NCBI GenBank assembly: GCA_035079385.1
Contig: JAVHKY010000003.1
Location: forward strand, 15,039,001 to 15,103,000
Origin: Aspidiotus rigidus
Taxonomy: Eukaryota > Arthropoda > Insecta > Hemiptera > Diaspididae
Direction of reading: 5' to 3'
DNA: 64,000 nucleotides
This document shows, one piece after another, positions 11,375 to 21,824 of this stretch. The position numbers and the translations under genes were made by a program. Each line of letters begins with the position of its first letter. The first letter of the stretch is position 1. The notes under the pieces are model-generated. The model saw only the letters and a list, made by a program, of their open reading frames with translations. It ran no database searches and was not told the origin of the DNA.

Positions 11375-11653
11375 GTGATGTGCAGATACTTCTTGGAACA
11401 TGAATATGCGAGATCGAAGTATGCTTCTTGTCCAGAAAAAGAATTACTGAATTACGGAGGAAGTCCCGTCGCAGCAGGCGGTACGGAGATTACTCTACGA
11501 CAGGCGGCGGCTAAGAGTATCGTTGGCGCAGAACAGGATTATAAACGATGCAATTGTGAGAAAGGTTGCGAAAGTGAACGCTGTACTTGCCGACTTTTGA
11601 AACGATAATGCAAGTCAAAGTGCCCCGACGGCTCTACTTGTTGCAACAAATGA
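11375..11653 (+). pseudogene. Cys-rich tail of KRAB-A-domain 2-like transposase
   Basis: The frame reads GGTEITLRQAAAKSIVG, then C-N-C-EKG-C-ESER-C-T-C-RLLKR, a TAA stop at 11,606-11,608, and in the same frame C-KSK-C-PDGST-C-C-NK before TGA at 11,651-11,653. The spacing CxC..C..CxC..C..C..CC is the signature of the C-terminal zinc cluster in arthropod proteins annotated as KRAB-A domain-containing protein 2-like, which descend from integrase-type transposases. One nonsense codon splits the cluster. No integrase core is seen upstream, so this is a fragment. Confidence 0.55.
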
Positions 11654-12161
11654 AAAATGATCCATAATCCGAAAAACTGATTTTCTGTATCGTGACAACT
11701 TATTTTGTACTGTATTTGTATTTGTATGCGGGAGGTTGCAATCGACATGAACCCTTATATTCATCTTCAACATTTAATGATTTTCAATTTTTTAGATAAT
11801 TGAGCTTATTCTACTGAATCAACATTTACCATTTACATTTGGCTTATGATTATGACGTGAATCACCGGTATATGTACAATATCACATTTCACAAGAACAA
11901 CCAGGCGCCTCGTTAATTCACGTTCATTACCGGTAATTAACGTGATTTGCTACCTCCTCATATGCATTTTCTTTATAACATCATTTACTGTGACGTACAT
12001 GTTGTCGAAAATCTGTAATGCAATTTTCGACTTCATCATCCCTGCGGCAATGGTCGCTGATAAACAAAAAACGAAATCTATAGCAATGAAAAATCAAACC
12101 ATTTTCAATATCTCCCGCCAAACTCTCTCATTAATCCTTTTTCGCTGCCTACGAATTTCAG
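11654..12161. other. No gene recognised
   Basis: Sequence leading up to the candidate exon at 12,162. The frame at 11,942-12,178 has a hydrophobic start but no recognisable domain. Confidence 0.5.
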
Positions 12162-12243
12162 TTACGAGTTACGAATAAACGCTAACGAATATTTGCAATA
12201 CGATGTCGGATCGACTCAGCAATTCCTGATGGGTCTAATCGAA
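12162..12243 (+). CDS. Candidate internal exon, 27 codons
   Basis: A pyrimidine-rich stretch ending AATTTCAG forms the acceptor at 12,161, and GAA|GTAAGT gives a near-consensus donor at 12,244. The 82-nt segment between has one leading base and then 27 open codons, ending on a codon boundary. The peptide begins YELRINANEYLQYDVG and ends STQQFLMGLIE. Its composition looks like conserved globular protein rather than random translation. I could not name the family and found no partner exons, so it may be a lone exon of a larger gene or of a transposon. Confidence 0.4.
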
Positions 12244-12774
12244 GTAAGTACTTGACTATAGACAATTAGAATCTCTTACTATTCTGGTTCAACCCGCTAA
12301 GGACTTGTACGATCCCTACGTCAAATTTACTCTCGTATACGAGACTGATTTTCTGTCCGTTAGATTCCAAATAGAAGAAGAATTTGTTTCGTGCGGACGT
12401 CTCCTTCAAGTCGCAACAAAATTTATATAATTTATTTTGTCAAATTTTCAGTAAAATCTCTTTGTAATAAATTTCATGTCTCGATATTTTCCTCCGATGA
12501 AATTTCAGCACGTCTTCCATTGCTTGAAGCCACTCTAAGTAATCCATGTTCAATTTGTAATTTTCAAGATTGACTTACGACGTTTAATCTACAACCTTGT
12601 CGTTCCTTGGATTTGTACAAATTGAAATTTCTTGTACGTTAGTAAATTACATTGATTGATTGCGATCTTTCCTTCTTCATTCAATATGAGCATGCAGCTT
12701 TCCGTATCCTACAAACTTGCAGAAATCGTCCACGAATGAGGATAGTATAATGTTAAATAGATGGGTTAGTGGCG
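12244..12774. other. No gene recognised
   Basis: If the exon at 12,162 is real, this would be the start of its intron. Nothing else is supported. Confidence 0.5.
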
Positions 12775-13530
12775 TCACAAATGAATTCTTGCACGCCCTA
12801 TAAATATACGAAATTTGAAGAAAAATGACGGGCGCCGACCGCCAGAAGGTAAAAGTCGGGCTTGTAAAATTTTTACCTCCGGGCTACGTATGATAGGAGG
12901 GGAACTTGAAAAAACGACGGATTCCTTAACGAAGTCAAACGAAGAACGCAGGGAACTTGTTTTATGAGTCAAATGGGATTTGGTATTGAAAATTCAAGGA
13001 AGCCTAGACCTAGATAAAGCTAGTATAAAGAAGGCCTAGACCTACTGTAAGCCTAGTATAATATAGTTTGAGAGTCTAAATTTTTCTCGAATCTCCAGCT
13101 ATATATGATAGCTCGAGAGTTGAAATTTTTCCAAGTCCCTCTCCTATCATATATGGCTCGAGAGTCGACATTTTTGTAAGTTCCCCTCCTATCATATATG
13201 GCTCGTGAGTCGACATTTTAACAGGGAACCTGTTTTATGGGGGGCTTTTTGAGAAATTTTCCGTGCGCCGTCCGCCGTCCAGCGGAAAACTTGGAAAAAT
13301 TTCGACTCTCGAGCAATATATGATAGGACAGGGACTTAGACTAATTTCGACTCCCGAGCTATATAATATGATAGGAGGGGGACATGGAAAAATTTCGACT
13401 CTCGAGCTATATATGATAGGAGGGGAACTTGGAAAAAATTTCGACTCCCGAGCTATATATGATATGAAAGGGACTTGGAACAATTTCAACTCTCCAGCTA
13501 TCATATATAGCTGGAGATTCGAGAAAAATT
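12775..13530 (-). repeat. Satellite-carrying repeat copy
   Basis: Contains the minus-strand form of the ACAGGTTCCCTGCG... module at about 12,930-12,970, the AGGCCTAG module near 13,000-13,060, then 45-bp units in both orientations (13,090-13,215 and 13,290-13,500) around a GCGCCGTCCGCCGTCCAGC block. It is a shorter and more diverged version of the array at the left edge. The 89- and 123-aa frames here are satellite by-products. Confidence 0.85.
13220..13234. repeat. GAA-loop hairpin, AACAGG type
   Basis: Perfect AACAGG-GAA-CCTGTT stem, followed as at 744-758 by TTTATGGGGGGC. It sits in an otherwise diverged copy, so the hairpin is better kept than its surroundings. Confidence 0.75.
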
Positions 13531-13534
13531 TAGA

Positions 13535-14560
13535 CTCTCAAACTCATCATTCTCAGCAGCGCCACAGTATCTCTTGTTCCGCGAATTCTCCTGAAACCAA
13601 ACTGAGTTTCCCCCATGTGCGCATCCAATTTTGATTCTATCCTTCGATTTACGATTCATAAGAGCAACTTTAGCGAATGACTCATAAGGCTGATTGTTCT
13701 GTATTGTTCACACCGTCTTAGGTATTGGAATGAAGGTTGATAGTGTAAAGTCCGCTGGCAGATTACCTCGTCGGTATATTTTATTTATTAATCTCGGTAA
13801 TATCTTTTTACTTTTTTCGGAGAAGACTTTTATTACCTCTACAGGGATTCTATCTGGTACCACAGCTTTTCCAATTTTTCTTTGTGTATTGCGTATTCCA
13901 GCTCTTGCATTGATATATCTGGTGCGTCTTCCATTTCTCCAGTTTCGATATGTAGGCTTCTTCCATCGTCGCTGTACAATTTTTGGATATATCTCAACCA
14001 CTTCTGCTCAATTTCTTCATTGCCACTGCAGATATCACCGTTATCGTTTTCTAATACTGTCAACTTTCTCCGTTTCATCTTATGTATTTTCATCATTTGT
14101 TTTTTTTCGCTGTGCATTTCTCGCATTTTTCCCTCTTCTTCTAAATTTTGTACGTGTCTACATTTCTCTTCATACCAGCGATTTTTCTTTTCCCGGCATT
14201 TCTTCACGATGATTTTATTTACTCGACGATATTCACTCTCGTTCTTGTTCTAAAAACTTCTTCTTTCTTCCATCAATCCAAGAATTTCATCGGTCATCCA
14301 ACCTTACTTCTTGATCAATCTCTTCTCTGGCAACGTACTTTGGGCCGCTGTTTTGACTCCTTCTTTCCACTTCTGCCATATGTTTTCGATATCATTCCCT
14401 TGTGTCTCTCCAATTTCTGCGTCTATATTTTCAGTACATTCGTCCACCATCTTAGCAAGTTTTTTCGCAATTTCTTTCTTCCTTATCGGGCTTGTATTTA
14501 TTTTTATTTTCTTGTCTCTTTCGTTGATATTTCTTTGGTGCTTTCGCAGTGTAGTATGTT
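13535..14560 (-). mobile_element. RTE-like LINE fragment
   Basis: Minus-strand translation, pieced over three frames, shows a non-LTR retrotransposon from the endonuclease-RT linker into RT: WMTDEILGLMEERR, then KNRWYEEKCRHVQNLEEEGK, EQKWLRYIQKLYSDD, GKAVVPDRIPVEVIK (a variant of GxDxIP), LPADFTLSTFIPIPK, CEQYRTISLMSH and GETQFGFRRIRGTRDTV. These follow the usual order up to RT motif 3. The endonuclease, the YADD box and the C-terminus are missing. Stops (after RLIKK and after RRSF) and frameshifts near 13,880 and 13,730 kill it. The right part runs into AGGCCTAG repeats and the left into satellite. Confidence 0.8.
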
Positions 14561-14880
14561 AGGCCTATTATAATGAAGGCTAAAGTTCGAAATTTTGCGA
14601 TGTCCCTAGGCCTTGTATACTTTATATTCAGCGTAGTTAGTATAAGCCAAGAGTAGTATATTAGGCCCAATATAATGAAGGCTAAAGTTTGACATTTTCC
14701 AGGCTACGGATTACAGGCCTAGAAGTATAGTATATTAGGCCCAGTATAATGAAGGCTGAAGTTCGAAATTCCCAGTATAACAAAGGCTCAAGCTATTTAT
14801 AGGGATGAGAATACACAATAGTGACGCCATAACACAGGTTCTCTTGTTCGACGGCGCACGGGGCACGCCAAATTTCTCAA
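14561..14880. repeat. TAGGCCTAGTATAATGAAGG repeats
   Basis: Four imperfect copies of a module like GTAGTATATTAGGCCTAGTATAATGAAGGCTAAAGTTCGAAA. The stretch ends with a CACAGGTTCTCTTGTTCGAC/GGCGCACGG edge of the satellite-carrying family. Confidence 0.7.
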
Positions 14881-14903
14881 TTAACCCTCCATGGAACATT
14901 TTG

Positions 14904-15090
14904 TAATAAAAAACTTCACGCCACTTCTGTCAAAACTTTTATTCATTATTTTACGAGGCGACCGACGTTTCGTTCCGTCAAAACTTTTATTCATTATTTT
15001 ACGAGGCGACCGACGTTTACTTCGAAACGTCGGTCGCCTCGTAAAATAATGAATAAAAGTTTTGACAGAAGTGGCGTGAAGTTTTTTATT
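14904..15090. repeat. Three-armed inverted repeat
   Basis: Arm 1 (14,904-14,970) and the partial direct copy 14,976-15,018 both end ACGAGGCGACCGACGTTT. Arm 3 (15,024-15,090) is the exact reverse of arm 1, beginning AAACGTCGGTCGCCTCGTAA and ending GTGGCGTGAAG. It would fold into a long perfect hairpin. The string GAAACGTCGGTCGCC resembles the 3' half of terminal repeats in some PLEs, but no coding part is attached. Confidence 0.9.
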
Positions 15091-15124
15091 AAAAAATTTT
15101 TTGGATAACCGTCTGGACAAGAAT

Positions 15125-15435
15125 TTGAACCAATTTCTCCATAAAACAGGTTAGGTTACCTGTTAAAATTTCCACTTTCGAGCTATACGTGATAGGAGGG
15201 GGCACTTTCGAGTTATATGTGATAGGAAGTTCTATTTCGGCTGTTAGTTTGAAATATTGTATAGTAGACCAAGAAGGGGGCCGAAGAAGTGGAGCGAGTG
15301 AGATATCGAAAAGCCCTCATCATACTAGGCCTAATATACAGCATACTAGACTTGTTCATTTATTTCTTCATTTATTTCTATTATTTATTCATTTATTAAT
15401 TCATTTATTTATCTATTTATTTATTTCTTATGAGC
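15125..15435. repeat. Satellite-family edge and TTTA-rich microsatellite
   Basis: AACAGGT...ACCTGTT at 15,145-15,164 is a loop variant of the family hairpin (loop TAGGTT). Diverged satellite units follow to about 15,215. From 15,355 a (CATTTATTTATT)n-like microsatellite runs to 15,430. Confidence 0.7.
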
Positions 15436-15822
15436 AAAAACCATCACAAAGTTCAAGCTGTGTAGGAAAGTCAATGCTCACAACTGACTCCGATAAGAGA
15501 GGTTCCTTGTTTGCCTCAATTAACAAAGTTAAGGAAGACAATTTATCTGGTGAAATAACGCACACTTAAGCACCACTTCAAATTGCAGCAAGTACAGATT
15601 GGCATGTAGGTGATGGCAAACGTTGTCAGCTTCTTCTTGGACTCTTGTTTAACGTTTTCATTTTTCAGTCAAAATGTAGCAACTTTTGTGACTCGTTTGT
15701 GCATTCTATCGTCAGCAATCCGAGTCGAGCACTTGATCTTTTGTTCTTGATAATTACTAATCATTAAGTGAGTGACGTAATTACGTAGCTTGGATTAAAT
15801 TACTTGTAACCTATGAATCTAC
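15436..15822. other. No gene recognised
   Basis: Short unstructured stretch before the MULE copy. Confidence 0.5.
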
Positions 15823-15830
15823 AAGTCTCG

Positions 15831-16978
15831 GGGTCTAGGGCTTTTAACCGACGGAACCTTCACCGAACCTAATTTTCACCGCAAATTTCACCGAGTGGAA
15901 CTTCCACCGAAAAAGGGCAGCTGGTTCACCGATTCGGTGAAAAAAAAAATTGAGCTTGACCAAAAAAAAAATCAGCTTAACTACAATATGTTCACCGAAA
16001 TACTCCGTATTGGGAGAAAGAGTTTTATTACTCACGCACGTAGTTCTTAGTCATTTTGGCAAGCGAGAGAGAGAAAGAAAGGAATCATGAATGAACTTGT
16101 TCAGAGGTACTGTACGTTTGTATCGAAATATTTCTATGATATCAGTACTGCATTTCACGCGTTTCATAATAGAAGTGTATGTGAAATTCGTCGTCATGCT
16201 GAAATTTATTTCGTCTAAGAGAGGACGACCCAGGGTGATCGACGGACCAGCGCTAGCATTTGCTCCAGAAAGTGATGTTCTAAATGCATTTAAGAAACTC
16301 AGTAAATCGAATATTATACCTTCCTTTGCCGACGCTGTAGTAAACTACTTCGAAGAGACGTGGATTGGGAAAAAAATGCGCCGTGGACGCGTACGAGCAC
16401 CTCCAAAATTTCCAATTTCCCTGTGGTCTTGCTACGAAAGCGTCCTGACCGACGCACCCCGCACAAACAATGGCGTGAAGGGATGGCATCGTGCTTTTGA
16501 GTCAGTGTGTAGTGGTGCTCACGACAATATTTGGAAGACAATGAATAACTTCAAAAGCTCGCAATATAAAGTAGAAGTGGCTACTGAACATTGTATTCGC
16601 GGCGACTAACCTCCTAAGAAGAGGAAGCAATACGAAAGTTTGGACCGACGCGTGAAGAATGAGGTGGTGTTGGCGTACAATCAGGAAAAACATAATATTG
16701 TTGATTATCTGCTTGGAATAGCTCACAATTGTAAATATTAAATTTTAGTCTTTTATTCGTGTCACTGTAATCATTGTGATTTTTTTTAGTTCCATACAAA
16801 TTCATTACTTTATTTGAAAACATTAAATACATTAGAAAAATTGAAATAATTTCTTAAGCCACGAAATGAAATTGAGATTATTATCGGAGAAAAGAACGTC
16901 CGGTGAAAAGTTCTTTCGGGGAAAAAAGTCGGTGAAAGTTCTGCCGGTGAAAGTTCCGTCGGTGAAAGGCCCTGTTAC
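15831..16978 (+). mobile_element. MULE copy 1, with target-site duplication
   Basis: The ends are imperfect inverted repeats rich in TTCACCGA: GGGTCTAGGGCTTTTAACCG at the left, and on the minus strand GTAACAGGGCCTTTCACCGA at the right. AAGTCTCG flanks both ends directly (15,823-15,830 and 16,980-16,987; 9 bp with one mismatch), the 8-9-bp duplication typical of Mutator-like elements. The element is 1,148 bp. It holds only the 3' part of a transposase gene and is therefore non-autonomous. Confidence 0.9.
16253..16741 (+). pseudogene. MULE transposase C-terminal part
   Basis: Encodes FAPESDVLNAFKKLSKSN, RGRVRAPPKFPISLW, RTNNGVKGWHRAFES and, after a TAA at 16,607-16,609, PPKKRKQYESLDRRVKNEVV to the natural end. 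The companion copy has Ser at the broken position, so the stop is a point mutation. The catalytic DDE region is absent; a different segment precedes position 16,253. PPKKRK resembles a nuclear localisation signal. Confidence 0.85.
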
Positions 16979-16987
16979 AAAGTCTCG

Positions 16988-17850
16988 TCGTTCCTGCGTC
17001 CGCGCTTATCGGCTTCCGCTAATTTTCTCTCTAACGGCTTTTTAGTTTGCTCAGCAAAATTTTCTAATGAGGCTTAACAAGGCGACGACGGTCCTTGAAG
17101 TGTACCACTCTGCATATCTTTATGGCAATCTTACATATCTAGAGCGCGGTTGTTGATAATCCAGGCACTCCAGTAAGGTTGTTGGGTAATTCTGCTTTGT
17201 GTTGGATCTAGACAATTTTTGGCGGACAGTTGAAAACAAAGATGTCTGTTATCCCGTACAACCGCGAGTACATCTTGACTAGGGGGTAAATTCTGCAAAT
17301 CCATTCTTTTTATTTCGTTTTTCCAAAATCAAATAGGTAACGCATGGAATCATGTTGTAGAGACAGACATAAATTGTTCAGGTGCAATGGCTCAGCAAAA
17401 GTTTGACAGTCTCCATCGGCAAATGAAATAAATCACTGAATTTATCTTCAGCAGCCGTTACGGATGAATTTGTTCCGGATACAAGACTGTTCGGTATTTC
17501 AAAAAATTAAAATGACAGTTTGCGAGACTGCAATGCACATATTTTGTATTGTGTCTCAAACCTTCGAGTCTCGGCCTCGAGCTACTCTTACACGACAATG
17601 AATTTAAATTTGCAGCTGTTTCTGTTACTGGTGTTTGAATTGCTTCAACTTGTCGTCGAGAAGATGATGACCGGTGTCCAAGGAGTCATTAAGTGCGAAT
17701 CCCACTTCTGATGTAAATCAGACGATCAAAGAAAGGCTTCATGAGATGTTCACTGTCTGTATCATACAACATGATAATAATCGTACCATTTGTACAAAGG
17801 TACTGTGAAGATAATACAGATCGCTGAGCATATCACATACGTATGATGAG
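16988..17850. other. Gene-free stretch
   Basis: No supported gene. The 63-codon frame at 17,520 has a hydrophobic segment but no other support. Confidence 0.5.
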
Positions 17851-18110
17851 AGGGGGACTTGGACAAATTTCCACTCTCGAGCTATATATTTCGAAGTCTT
17901 TAAAATAGGTCCAGGTCACTGAGCAATTTCCTATTTTATACTAGGCTTATAGTAGGTCTAACCCTTCGTTATACTAGCTTTATATTAGGTCTAGGCTTTT
18001 CTGAATTCTCAAAACCAAAACCAATTTGAGTCGTAGAACAGGTTCCCTGCGTTCCTCGTTTAATTTTGTCAAGGAAGCCGTCGTTTTTCTTCCTTTCATT
18101 GACATTTGAA
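17851..18110. repeat. Remnants of the satellite-carrying family
   Basis: One diverged 45-bp unit (AGAGGGGGACTTGGACAAATT, 17,850-17,890), the GTCTTTAAAATAGGTCCAGGTCA module, AGGCTTATAGTAGG, and an ACAGGTTCCCTGCGTTCCTC edge at about 18,030. Confidence 0.7.
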
Positions 18111-19199
18111 AAAAATTCTCGTAACTATTCGCTACGGTGGCCATTTCTGAAGAAAGAAAGAAAAAAAAAACGTCCTCTTGGATATACATTCTGGTTAAAT
18201 GAACTCGCTATAGTCAAAGCCTTGGACATATATTTGCAATAATCATTTGTATAATGGGTACCTACGTAGGTAGTTTAAAGGCTTCTCATACGAGGAAATA
18301 AAATTATCATCTCTTCACCTTAGAACGAAGATCAAAATCAAAGGTTCTCATCATCCACAAACACCTTATTCCGACGTGACGATTTAATTGAGTCTCGATA
18401 ACGTTACTCGGATGAATTTTATTCAAATATCCATCTAAATCTCGAATTCAAGAATTCTAAACAACGATAAAACCTCATTTCTGCAATTTCCGAGATTCGT
18501 GTGTCCGATTAAATTTGTCTCCTACAAAGTAGGCTATTTTTTCTTTTTCTATCGTTGACTACTTTCGTCTAATTGTTAAATTATTCCGTATACGGACCTT
18601 CTAATAGGTACCTATGACAGATTAAAAAAAAAAGTAATCAAAATTATGAATCGGGATATATTGTAGCACCTGCCAACTTCACATCAACTTGTCGATCGAC
18701 GAAAAGATAATAAAAAAATTGACTACAGTTATAGCCACCACCTTACACAAAATCATTCAAAATAATTCGTACCTAATAATATTAACATCTGTTCCAGCTA
18801 CCAGCATATTGAATCCATAAAATGAAAGAACATTTTATACGGAAGAAAAAAAAAAAAAAAAAAAATCGAATAATAAAAGAGGAGGCGATTTTTTTACCGT
18901 ATTTGTAGCTTCCTAAAAATTGTATATTTAAGCGTGACTTTGGGAAAAACAGTAGCTTCAAGTTTTGATGATAGATAAGCATCATCGGTGCGGTAAAAGT
19001 AAGCGAAGAGTAGCTTGCGCTACGGTACGGGTGTATCTGATACCAAAAAATGAAAATAAAAGAGAGAAGGGAAATAAAAAATCGTGGGTAGTCAAACTAG
19101 TTGTAGGGTCGTGTATGCTGCGAGCTTCACGACGTAGTAAAGTAAAAGAGTATACTTCGAGTTTTTATAGGTAGTTTGTAATAAAATAAACTCGGTGTA
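18111..19199. other. Gene-free stretch
   Basis: Contains a 20-base poly-A run near 18,846. No exon or transposon could be supported. Confidence 0.5.
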
Positions 19200-20120
19200 T
19201 CTGGTCGTATACACGCTCACCTGTCATTGCGGACTACAATAAAGTGTGGTACGCGGTACGGTAGGATCGTCGGTCCGCTGGGAACGGGTTAGAAGTTAGA
19301 AGAAGTCGTTCTGAGTTAGTCGGTAGACCGGTCGGTAAAAGTTCTTCGGTTATTTTTTTCTTCTCCTTATTCTAATGCCGGGTAGGTAGCCTTCCGACGA
19401 TGGAGTGGAGGTACCAGGTGGTCAGGTGGAGCTGGGTAGGGTCAGGTAAAGTAGCATCGAGCGTGATAAGGCTTCAGAGCGGAGGCATATTCGTGTCGAT
19501 GCGCCGAGTTCGCGTCGGCCATCGAGGCACGCCTGCGTAGCGCTAGCAAAGCGTAGCAAGTTCTTGTTTTCAATTTAGCCACCGCTAGGTAGCGGCAATG
19601 TCGAACTGATCGATCTGTCCGCTCGATCTGTTACAACTTCGGTCGGATCCTCTCACTATTCGAATTCCACACGCATAGATCGATGTCGTCTTCGTCCGTT
19701 CGTCGTCTAACAATAGTTATTATATTGTTCTGCCGAAACCGAATTCCGTAGCCGCTCTCGTAATTGTAAATATCGTAATCCGGTTTCAAAAAATAAAGTT
19801 TGTTTTTTTGTGGCGCGTTGAAGTGTGGCTGCTGTGCGCAGGATAGTATTTTTCAATCGATTGTTGTTCGAGAATTATTGTAAAATTGTGCGAATGAAAT
19901 AAGTGAATTTTTTTTTGTAATAATAATCGCCGTAGTAGCTGTGATTTTTACGATTAAGTGAAATCAGTTCATTCTGTGTTCCTGTTTCTCGTGTTTGTGG
20001 TTGTGTGTACAATAGTCTTTCAAGTGTTTCTAAATTGAAGTAGGCCTATTATGCACGGATTCCGGATTGGATAACTTTCGCAACTTATATATTTCTAACT
20101 AACGAAGGAAACAAATAGAC
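19200..20120 (+). promoter_or_regulatory. Putative promoter and 5' UTR region
   Basis: Unlike its surroundings, this block is repeat-free, CpG-rich and close to balanced in base composition from about 19,250 to 19,800, then grades into T-rich, ATG-poor sequence with GTGAATTTTT and TGTGTTCCTG strings, as in many insect developmental 5' UTRs. A possible donor is ACG|GTAAAC near 20,121. It lies 12.5 kb upstream of the odd-family coding exon on the same strand, whose exon begins with an acceptor 9 bases before the ATG and so needs an upstream leader. The link is inference; there is no TATA box at a fixed place. Confidence 0.3.
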
Positions 20121-21110
20121 GGTAAACAGCCTTTCTTAAATTTTAATATTTTACTTAGAAGTAATCTCGATTTATCTGAAGAAAGCTTCTTGATAGGCCG
20201 ACACAAAGTCCATTAAAACCTGAAATTGGCTTTTTATGGATTGGTAGGCCCGAGATTTGCCGAACGAAGTCGGAAGAAGAAGGTGCCAAACGTTTTTAAA
20301 ATCGACTTGAAGACGTTCTATTGATAATTTTACCATATCTGAAAGAAACTTTTTGAAACATTTTCAAATTTTTCTTTCTTCTTCGTTTTGTCAAAAGCTT
20401 ATAATTCTTGTCTGATTTCGTGATTAGGAGCTTTACGAAACACATCGTATATTGCGAGTAGGCTAGTCCGATTTCTTTAAGATAAACTTGAAAAGAGAAA
20501 AATTTAAGGTACTTGTAGCCATTTGAACCGCCACGATTGCTCGATCTAAAGTTGATCTATACCCAAAATCTACTAAAGTTAACTTTTCTGCAGGAATGCG
20601 TTGGAGTAAGGTCGCTTTTCAAAATCAAATGTTCAAATGTTTACCCCGTCAATTTTGAGCTAAGGTAGAAAAAAATGTAGGCCTACTCTAATCTAAAACT
20701 CAATTTCGAGCAATTTTCTCGTCGCGCTACTTGAGGTCGATTAAGAGGGTAGATGTATAATAGGTATCCTATTTGGATCAAAAAAATAGCGAACTAAAAC
20801 GCTATATGAAAACTTTATTAGTATTCAAAGAGCAAGACGTTTTCGATGTACCTACGAGCCCTATGAAGCTTAAAAGAGGGTGGGGGAATAATAAATTTCT
20901 TACTTTGTAATTCTTGGCAAATTGGTCAATGTTTGGCATATTTTGGTCCATAACTTGGCTTAGAAAAGTGGTAGAAAGTGGCAGGGGCGGTGCAAATTAC
21001 AGATAAAAATTAGTTACAAATTTTGTACATTTGAACTATAATCTACCGTTTTGCGTTTCTATGCTACAACAGATTCAGCCCAAACTCCCATTCAAACCAC
21101 CCGGTATATT
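20121..21110. other. No gene recognised
   Basis: Repeat-poor sequence, possibly the beginning of an intron if the preceding block is a leader exon. Confidence 0.4.
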
Positions 21111-21320
21111 AGGGCTAGTTAGTATAAGCCTAGTATACGGTATATTAGGCAAGGCTAAACTTATTGAGCAGCCTAGTTAGTACAGGCCTGGTGTACTGTA
21201 TATTAGGCCTAGTTTAATAAAGGTCGAAGTTCAAAACTTTTTCCAAGTCCCTAAAGTAGGTCAAGGTCATTGATGACGTTATAAAACATCTTATGATGCA
21301 GATTTCAGACTGACCCCCAG
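21111..21320. repeat. AGGCCTAGTATA and AGGTCAAGGTCA modules
   Basis: Same two modules as at 2.3-3.1 kb, here fused in the order TAGGCCTAGTTTAATAAAGG then TCCCTAAAGTAGGTCAAGGT. Confidence 0.65.
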
Positions 21321-21815
21321 CCCAAAGACAAATACATGTCAAATATGCAACACGTCGAAAACGTATAGTTCTTACAAGTGGATCCAGAAGAGAATTCGAG
21401 GAAGGGAATTCGAATTATTTCAATGGAGACCTAATTTTCGATTTTTACTCTCGGAGAATCCTTCTATACTGTGTAAATGTAAGGCTAACTGGGAATGGGT
21501 AACACACAAGCTCACTTCTATGTCTAAGGCTAAGCAGGTTCTCCTCTTCATTGCATAGTCCTTTATAATTATGTTAGGCTAATTGGCTGATGAGTGACGG
21601 ACATTTGCTCCACTTGTTACCTCCCGTCTTTCCCTTCTTAGCCTAACAAAATGTATATTGGCTAACTATAGCATCCCTCTTTGTAAGCCTAGCATAAAAC
21701 TTGTATAAGTTGGTTAAATATACCCCATCCCCTACAAGCCCCGCACTCATACTGTAAGTCAGGTAAATTAGCTGATAGACTTTTCTTGTAATTGGGTATA
21801 CTGTGTCTAATGGAA
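21321..21815. other. No gene recognised
   Basis: Ordinary sequence up to the target-site duplication of MULE copy 2. Confidence 0.5.
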
Positions 21816-21824
21816 GGAGATAAC

